From Acidisarcina sp. (lineage in GTDB: Bacteria > Acidobacteriota > Blastocatellia > Pyrinomonadales > Pyrinomonadaceae): a stretch of DNA of 7,015 nt. This document shows positions 1-4,600 of the stretch, piece after piece. The first letter of the stretch is position 1; each line of letters begins with the position of its first letter. The stretch is taken from contig JAJNPX010000345.1 of NCBI GenBank assembly GCA_021155145.1, forward strand, positions 1 to 7,015, in the 5' to 3' direction. The position numbers were made by a program, and so were the translations under genes. The notes below the pieces were generated by a model. It was given only the letters and a program-made list of their open reading frames with translations, did not search any database and had not been told where the DNA came from.

Positions 1-251
1 AGGATACTGATTTTGTCGAGGATAGTTTTAGCGAAAAGGCACCGAGGCGCTACCAGCGCCGACGTCCGCGGCAGGTCGTGCCGGATTATATCGATTGGAA
101 GGATGTCGATCTGCTCAGGCAGTTCGTGCCGGAGCGTGGAAAGATAATGCCGCGCCGCATATCGGGCATCACCGCAAAAGATCAACGGCGGATCGCGACC
201 GCGATCAAACGCGCGCGTTCGATGGCACTGCTGCCGTTCGTTCAGGATTAG
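1..251 (+). CDS. rpsR: 30S ribosomal protein S18 (3' part, start off window)
   Basis: S18 is a small-subunit ribosomal protein that binds the platform of the 30S subunit next to S6. The first complete codon is at 3 and the stop at 249-251, giving 82 visible residues with no in-frame start that would suit, so the gene begins to the left of the window. The core block is clear: [20 protein letters not shown], then IMPRRISG, then the basic helix ending [12 protein letters not shown], as in all bacterial S18. The visible N-terminal part (acidic, then the basic run [10 protein letters not shown]) has no cysteines, so this is a zinc-free (C-minus) S18, and it already exceeds the usual length of about 75 residues. 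It lies 20 bp upstream of rplI, the standard rpsF-(ssb)-rpsR-rplI order. The identification is secure; only the true start is unknown. Confidence 0.95.
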   Translation, partial: DTDFVEDSFSEKAPRRYQRRRPRQVVPDYIDWKDVDLLRQFVPERGKIMPRRISGITAKDQRRIATAIKRARSMALLPFVQD

Positions 252-257
252 CAGCGA

Positions 258-265
258 GGGGAGGA
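258..265 (+). promoter_or_regulatory. Ribosome binding site of rplI
   Basis: GGGGAGGA lies 6 bases before the ATG at 272. It fixes the rplI start at 272 and argues against the in-frame upstream ATG at 95, which lies inside rpsR. Confidence 0.85.
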
Positions 266-271
266 TTTGAA

Positions 272-847
272 ATGGCTAGTACGACTATTTTATTGAGAGA
301 AGATATCGACACCCTCGGCGGCCGCGGCGAGATCGTAAAGGTCCGTGCGGGTTATGCCCGCAACTACCTGCTGCCGCAGGGCCTTGCGACGCTTGCGACG
401 AAGGGGAATCTGAAGCAGATCGAGCAGGAACGCGAAGCACTTCTGAAAAAGGCCGCTGTTGAAAAAGCGACCGCGGAAGCGCAAAAGGAACAGATGGGCA
501 CGATCGAGCTTGCTTTCGAACGAAAGGCCGGCGAGGGCGGCACCCTGTTCGGTTCGGTCACGTCGATGGACATCGCCGAGGCTCTGCAGGCGAAGGGCTA
601 CGAGATCGACCGCCGCAAGATCAGCCTCAAGGATGCGATCAAGGAAACGGGCGAATACACCGTAAAGGTGAAACTGCATCGCGATGTGATGCTCGAGGTT
701 CCCGTGACCGTTACCGCAGAAGGCGGCGAGGCCGAAGAGCCCAAGGCCGACAGAAAGGCAAAGAAGGCAAAGGCCGAACCGGAAGCGGAAGTGGAAGCTC
801 CAGCCGCCGCCGGCGAAGCCCCGGAAACCGAAGCGGCCGCCGAGTAA
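272..847 (+). CDS. rplI: 50S ribosomal protein L9 with charged C-terminal tail
   Basis: L9 binds 23S rRNA at the base of the L1 stalk and helps maintain the reading frame. The 191-residue product starts MASTTILLREDIDTLG. It carries the family signature at residues 16-40 (GGRGEIVKVRAGYARNYLLP followed by GLA), the long connecting helix at about 43-76, and the C-terminal rRNA-binding domain at about 77-148 (GTLFGSVT, LHRDVMLEVPVTV). L9 is normally about 150 residues. Here about 42 extra residues (150-191) are almost only Ala, Glu, Lys and Pro, with a basic patch RKAKKAKA near 161-168, and are probably disordered. The start at 272 is chosen from the strong ribosome binding site at 258-265 and the fit to the L9 N-terminus. 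It is probably cotranscribed with rpsR, and an intrinsic terminator follows at 885. Confidence 0.97.
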   Translation: MASTTILLREDIDTLGGRGEIVKVRAGYARNYLLPQGLATLATKGNLKQIEQEREALLKKAAVEKATAEAQKEQMGTIELAFERKAGEGGTLFGSVTSMDIAEALQAKGYEIDRRKISLKDAIKETGEYTVKVKLHRDVMLEVPVTVTAEGGEAEEPKADRKAKKAKAEPEAEVEAPAAAGEAPETEAAAE

Positions 848-884
848 TTTTTTTCGGCGTACCCGAATTACGGTAAATCCTTGT

Positions 885-917
885 ACTGCATTCGTTTCGG
901 CGGATGCAGTTTTTTTT
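885..917 (+). terminator. Rho-independent terminator after rplI
   Basis: A 10-pair stem joins 885-894 (ACTGCATTCG) with 901-910 (CGGATGCAGT), including one G-T pair. It has a 6-base loop and is followed by an uninterrupted run of eight T (910-917). It should end the rpsR-rplI transcript and separate it from dnaB. Confidence 0.85.
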
Positions 918-976
918 CGGCCGTTCAACGTGTCCGAATTCACCAAAAACCCAATAAAAAATCAGCTTTTGGTTCT

Positions 977-1006
977 TTGTCACGACCTGCCAATCCCGAT
1001 TATCAT
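977..1006 (+). promoter_or_regulatory. Candidate sigma70-type promoter of dnaB
   Basis: TTGTCA at 977-982 and TATCAT at 1001-1006 are separated by 18 bp. They sit in an AT-richer gap after the rplI terminator, about 30 bp before the dnaB ATG. Position and spacing fit a promoter, but both boxes deviate from consensus, so this is a prediction. The rest of the 848-1037 gap holds only the terminator and no recognisable gene. Confidence 0.45.
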
Positions 1007-1037
1007 TTACACCTAACCTAGATTCACTTTTTAACCG

Positions 1038-2414
<1,377 letters not shown>

Positions 2415-2441
2415 AGCATCGGCCTTCGGCAGACCCGTTCT

Positions 2442-2541
2442 GTCCCTTTTTGCGTTTTCTGTGTATCCTGTGTCGTATATCGTCTCTGATCGGCACTACG
2501 TAACAACAGAAAGCATAGAAAATACAGAGGTAAGGATAAAT
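2442..2541 (+). repeat. Degenerate intergenic inverted repeat of ACAGA/TCTGT words
   Basis: The 127-bp gap between dnaB and the DinB gene is unlike its surroundings. Its left part (about 2451-2471) is rich in TTTTCTGTG-type words. Its right part (about 2501-2536) contains CAACAGAAAGCATAGAAAATACAGAGGTAAGGA, here split as CAACAGAAAGCATAG and AAAATACAGAGGTAAGGA. The two parts are roughly inverted copies: 13 of 18 positions match over the core TTTTCTGTGTATCCTGTG against the reverse complement of the right part. The pattern resembles the purine-rich ACAGAG-type repeats that I recall from intergenic regions of several environmental phyla. The right arm supplies the ribosome binding site of the next gene. 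Confidence 0.4.
2526..2536 (+). promoter_or_regulatory. Ribosome binding site of the DinB-family gene
   Basis: AGAGGTAAGGA ends 5 bases before the ATG at 2542. It selects this start over the in-frame ATG at 2461, which has no such site and would add 27 residues not found in the family. Confidence 0.7.
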
Positions 2542-3075
2542 ATGAGTACAGCAACACCCGAACTCGATCTTAGATTTCCGATAGGTAAATTCGACCCCGC
2601 AGAGTATGCGTCGCGAGACGAGAACATAAACACGCTTGCGAACCTTCCCGCGAACCTGCGTACCGCCGTCGATGGTTTGTCAGATGAGCAGCTCGACACG
2701 CCGTATCGGCCGGAGGGCTGGACGCTGCGGCAGACGGTCCACCACATCGCGGACAGCCATATCAACACGCTTGTAAGGTTCAAGCTGGCCTTGACCGAGG
2801 ATGAGCCGCCGACGATCAAGCCGTATCACGAAGACCGCTGGGCCCAACTCGCCGACAGCACGCTGCCGGTAGATGTCTCGCTCTCGATCATCGATGGCGT
2901 TCACACCAGGCTCGTCGAGATGCTGCGAAGCCTGTCGGAAGAGGAGTTTCAGAAGGAGTTCATCCATCCAGAGACCGGCCCGTGGAGCATCGAGCGAGCC
3001 GCCGCCCTTTACGCGTGGCACTCACGGCATCACACGGCTCACATTACCGGAACGCGTGAACGGAACGGATGGTAG
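2542..3075 (+). CDS. DinB/YfiT-family metal-dependent (bacillithiol-type) transferase
   Basis: This 177-residue protein closely resembles Bacillus YfiT/BstA, a four-helix-bundle DinB-superfamily enzyme linked to thiol (bacillithiol) S-transfer and earlier described as a metal-dependent hydrolase. Diagnostic blocks are RFPIGKFDP (11-19), LSDEQLDTPYRPEGWTLRQ (46-64), VHHIADSHINTLVRFKLALT (66-85), IKPYHEDRW (92-100) and AWHSRHHTAHI (158-168). The three-histidine metal site is intact: His67 (or 68), His160 and His164, at nearly the same numbering as in YfiT. There is no signal peptide, so it should be cytoplasmic. The start at 2542 rests on the ribosome binding site at 2526-2536 and the family length of about 175. 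No thiol-biosynthesis gene lies nearby, so the cofactor (bacillithiol or a derivative) is an inference from the family. Confidence 0.88.
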   Translation: MSTATPELDLRFPIGKFDPAEYASRDENINTLANLPANLRTAVDGLSDEQLDTPYRPEGWTLRQTVHHIADSHINTLVRFKLALTEDEPPTIKPYHEDRWAQLADSTLPVDVSLSIIDGVHTRLVEMLRSLSEEEFQKEFIHPETGPWSIERAAALYAWHSRHHTAHITGTRERNGW

Positions 3076-3085
3076 GACATTCTTT

Positions 3086-3161
3086 GCCCGCGAAATACTC
3101 TAAACTCCGCGAAAATGGAAACCGTTGACCGGTTTTGCGGATGCCCGTATATTTCGCGGGC
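3086..3161. repeat. Perfect 12-bp inverted repeat flanking a promoter
   Basis: GCCCGCGAAATA at 3086-3097 and TATTTCGCGGGC at 3150-3161 are exact reverse complements 52 bp apart. Nested between them is AAACCG/CGGTTT (3119-3124 and 3130-3135) with a 5-base loop, and CCGC/GCGG (3107-3110 and 3137-3140). The right arm overlaps the -10 box of the predicted promoter and the left arm lies upstream of its -35 box. This is the geometry expected of a paired operator or a large cruciform. Confidence 0.6.
3125..3153 (+). promoter_or_regulatory. Candidate sigma70-type promoter of the acyltransferase gene
   Basis: TTGACC at 3125-3130 and TATATT at 3148-3153 are spaced by exactly 17 bp, close to consensus. 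Transcription would begin near 3160, leaving a leader of about 14 bases before the ATG at 3174. That would exclude the upstream in-frame starts at 3135 (TTG) and 3141 (ATG). Confidence 0.55.
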
Positions 3162-3173
3162 GATCATAATCGC

Positions 3174-3722
3174 ATGACCAACGACCGCCTGATCTCACTT
3201 GATGTCTTCCGCGGAATGACCATCGCGGGGATGGTCCTGGTCAATAATCCGGGCACTTGGTCGGCGATCTACGGGCCGCTGAAGCATGCCGAGTGGCACG
3301 GCATCACACCGACGGATTACATCTTCCCGTTCTTCCTTTTCATCGTCGGCGTGGCGATCCCGATCGCCCTCGGCAAACGGATCGCCGCCGGTCTGACGCG
3401 AGACGTTTACTACAAGATCTTTACTCGCTCGCTGCTGATCTTTGCTCTCGGCATCGTGATGTCGGCGATACCGTTCTTTAACTTTGCCGAGACGACCATT
3501 CCATACGCTGTCAAGATCCTGATCGTGCTTTCCTATTCGGCCGCTCTGTTCTTTTATCTCTGGGACAAGCCAAAGGCCGCGCTTATCATCGCCGGGGTGA
3601 CGGCCGGGCCGTTACGGCTTTCTGGCTTGCCGGATATTTGGTCGTGCCGTACAACGTCGCGACGATGCGGATACCGGGCGTGCTCCAGCGCATCGCGGTC
3701 TGCTATCTCATCGTTTCGCTGA
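3174..3722 (+). CDS. N-terminal fragment of HGSNAT-like acyltransferase
   Basis: This is the first reading frame of the split gene. Residues 1-145 are genuine family sequence, and the out-of-frame tail up to the stop at 3720-3722 is low-complexity and basic (RRCGYRACSSASRSA). The start motif RLISLDVFRGMTIAGM (5-20) is the family signature. His38 in the KHAEWHG motif corresponds to the acetyl-accepting histidine of human HGSNAT (FKHASWNG), and it precedes TPTDYIFPFFLFIVG (45-59), the second membrane segment. Further membrane segments are at about 85-102, 112-129 and 134 onward. The start at 3174 is chosen because family members begin a few residues before RLISLDVFRG; there is no clear ribosome binding site. 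The open frame can extend back to 3135, which would add 13 residues that do not fit the family. Confidence 0.75.
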   Translation: MTNDRLISLDVFRGMTIAGMVLVNNPGTWSAIYGPLKHAEWHGITPTDYIFPFFLFIVGVAIPIALGKRIAAGLTRDVYYKIFTRSLLIFALGIVMSAIPFFNFAETTIPYAVKILIVLSYSAALFFYLWDKPKAALIIAGVTAGPLRLSGLPDIWSCRTTSRRCGYRACSSASRSAISSFR

Positions 3723-4528
3723 TCTACCTTCACACGTCCTGGCGGCAGCAAGCCGCGATCGGAACGGCGCTTCTGCTCGCGTACTGGGTGCTGATGACCG
3801 CGATCCCTGTTCCCGGCTGCGACGTCACGACGATCGACGACAAGGCCTGCAACCTCGCCGCATGGCTCGACCGGACCATCCTTACGGAGGCCCATATCTG
3901 GAGGTCGGCCAAGGTGTTCGATCCCGAGGGAATTCTCTCGACGATCCCCGCGATCGTCACCTGTCTCTCGGGCGTGCTGACGGGGACCTGGCTGCGGAAA
4001 AAAGATGACTTCGCGGCGCAGGACGACGGACCCGCGAATCCGCAAGATCAGACGATCATCGATCATCGGCCATCCCTGAACAAGGCCGCCGGTCTATTTT
4101 TTGCCGGGACCGTCGCGCTCGCGGTCGGCTGGTCGTGGAGCCTTGTGTTCCCTTTGAACAAGTCGCTTTGGACGAGTTCGTATGTGGTCTATACAACGGG
4201 CCTTGCGCTCCTGTCGCTCGCGGCATGCTACTGGCTGATCGACATCAAGCAGATGAAGTGGTGGACGACGCCGTTCGTCATTTTCGGTGTCAACGCACTC
4301 GCACTGTTCGTCTTTTCGGGGATAATGGCACGCCTGCTCGGGATGATCCGGGTCGCCGGCCCCGAGGCGGGCAAGGACATCACGCTTCAGGAGTGGATCT
4401 TCCAAAACCTCTTTCTCTCGTGGGCCTCGCCGGTGAACGCGTCGCTCGCATTCGCCGTCACATTTATCCTGTTCTGGCTGTTCCTGATGTGGCTGCTGTA
4501 CAGGAAGGGCATCTACATAAAGGTCTAG
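3608..4528 (+). CDS. C-terminal fragment of HGSNAT-like acyltransferase
   Basis: This is the second reading frame of the split gene; a stand-alone start could only be a weak TTG at 3638, so it is a continuation and not an independent gene. It contains the conserved blocks MRIPGVLQRIAVCYL, AYWVLMTAIPVPG, LAAWLDRTIL, FDPEGILSTIPAIVTCLSGVL, FPLNKSLWTSSYVVYTTGLAL and FVIFGVNALALFVFSG. These are typical of bacterial DUF5009/HGSNAT-like proteins, in the expected order. About seven to eight hydrophobic segments are visible, ending with WLFLMWLLYRKGIYIKV at the C-terminus. A hydrophilic loop of about 25 residues (RKKDDFAAQDDGPANPQDQ) separates two membrane segments. The stop is followed after 1 bp by the palindromic repeat doublet. 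Confidence 0.75.
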   Translation, partial: AVTAFWLAGYLVVPYNVATMRIPGVLQRIAVCYLIVSLIYLHTSWRQQAAIGTALLLAYWVLMTAIPVPGCDVTTIDDKACNLAAWLDRTILTEAHIWRSAKVFDPEGILSTIPAIVTCLSGVLTGTWLRKKDDFAAQDDGPANPQDQTIIDHRPSLNKAAGLFFAGTVALAVGWSWSLVFPLNKSLWTSSYVVYTTGLALLSLAACYWLIDIKQMKWWTTPFVIFGVNALALFVFSGIMARLLGMIRVAGPEAGKDITLQEWIFQNLFLSWASPVNASLAFAVTFILFWLFLMWLLYRKGIYIKV

Positions 4529-4529
4529 C

Positions 4530-4596
4530 TCAGAATGCGCGATCTATCGCGTACCCTAGACATACAGGACCGCACGCGGTAAACCGCGCACTCTGA
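4530..4596. repeat. REP-like palindrome doublet between convergent genes
   Basis: Two copies of an imperfect palindrome stand in opposite orientation. The + copy is 4536-4555 (TGCGCGATCTATCGCGTACC); the minus copy is the complement of 4572-4590, reading TGCGCGGTTTACCGCGTGC. Over 19 aligned bases they differ at 4 positions, all transitions. One A-to-G change is matched by a T-to-C change at the base it pairs with, so the stem (CGCGAT/ATCGCG against CGCGGT/ACCGCG) is preserved. The outer flanks TCAGAATGCGCG (4530-4541) and CGCGCACTCTGA (4585-4596) also pair, 11 of 12. The doublet fills nearly the whole 72-bp gap and may also act as a transcription terminator for the + strand gene (TTTTATTT follows). 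Confidence 0.75.
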
Positions 4597-4600
4597 ACTT

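Larger units (their letters stand above)
3174..4528 (+). pseudogene. HGSNAT/DUF5009-type membrane acyltransferase, split by a frameshift
   Basis: Read through one frameshift, this locus encodes a polytopic inner-membrane protein of about 451 residues. It belongs to the family of heparan-alpha-glucosaminide N-acetyltransferase (HGSNAT) and bacterial DUF5009 proteins, thought to move acyl groups across the membrane onto sugars or polymers; the substrate here is unknown. The first 145 residues are read from 3174 and the remaining 306 from 3608, one frame back. Inserting one G into the GGG run at 3606-3608 would give a continuous AGVTAGAVTAFWLAGYLVVP. All family motifs before and after the break are present and there is no other stop, so the lesion is either recent or a sequencing/assembly error. 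No heptameric slippery site is visible, so programmed frameshifting is unlikely. The gene has its own candidate promoter and converges on the DUF4139 gene. Confidence 0.8.

Noticed and set aside
95..271. Upstream in-frame extension of rplI from an ATG at 95
   Set aside because: It overlaps rpsR in another frame, encodes sequence unlike any L9, and the strong ribosome binding site points to 272.
838..859. CGCCGA/TCGGCG hairpin around the rplI stop codon
   Set aside because: It has a six-pair stem with the T run inside the loop and not after it, so it is not a terminator; the real one is at 885-917.
290..946. Minus-strand open frame of 218 codons opposite rplI
   Set aside because: It is the antisense of rplI and of the terminator, with low-complexity Phe/Arg/Leu composition and no domain resemblance.
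2461..2541. Longer start for the DinB-family protein at 2461
   Set aside because: The added 27 residues come from the repeat-like intergenic DNA, are absent from the family, and have no ribosome binding site.
3600..3612. Programmed -1 frameshift in the acyltransferase gene
   Set aside because: No X XXY YYZ slippery heptamer is present in the required phase and no run longer than three G occurs at the switch point; a mutation or sequence error is simpler.
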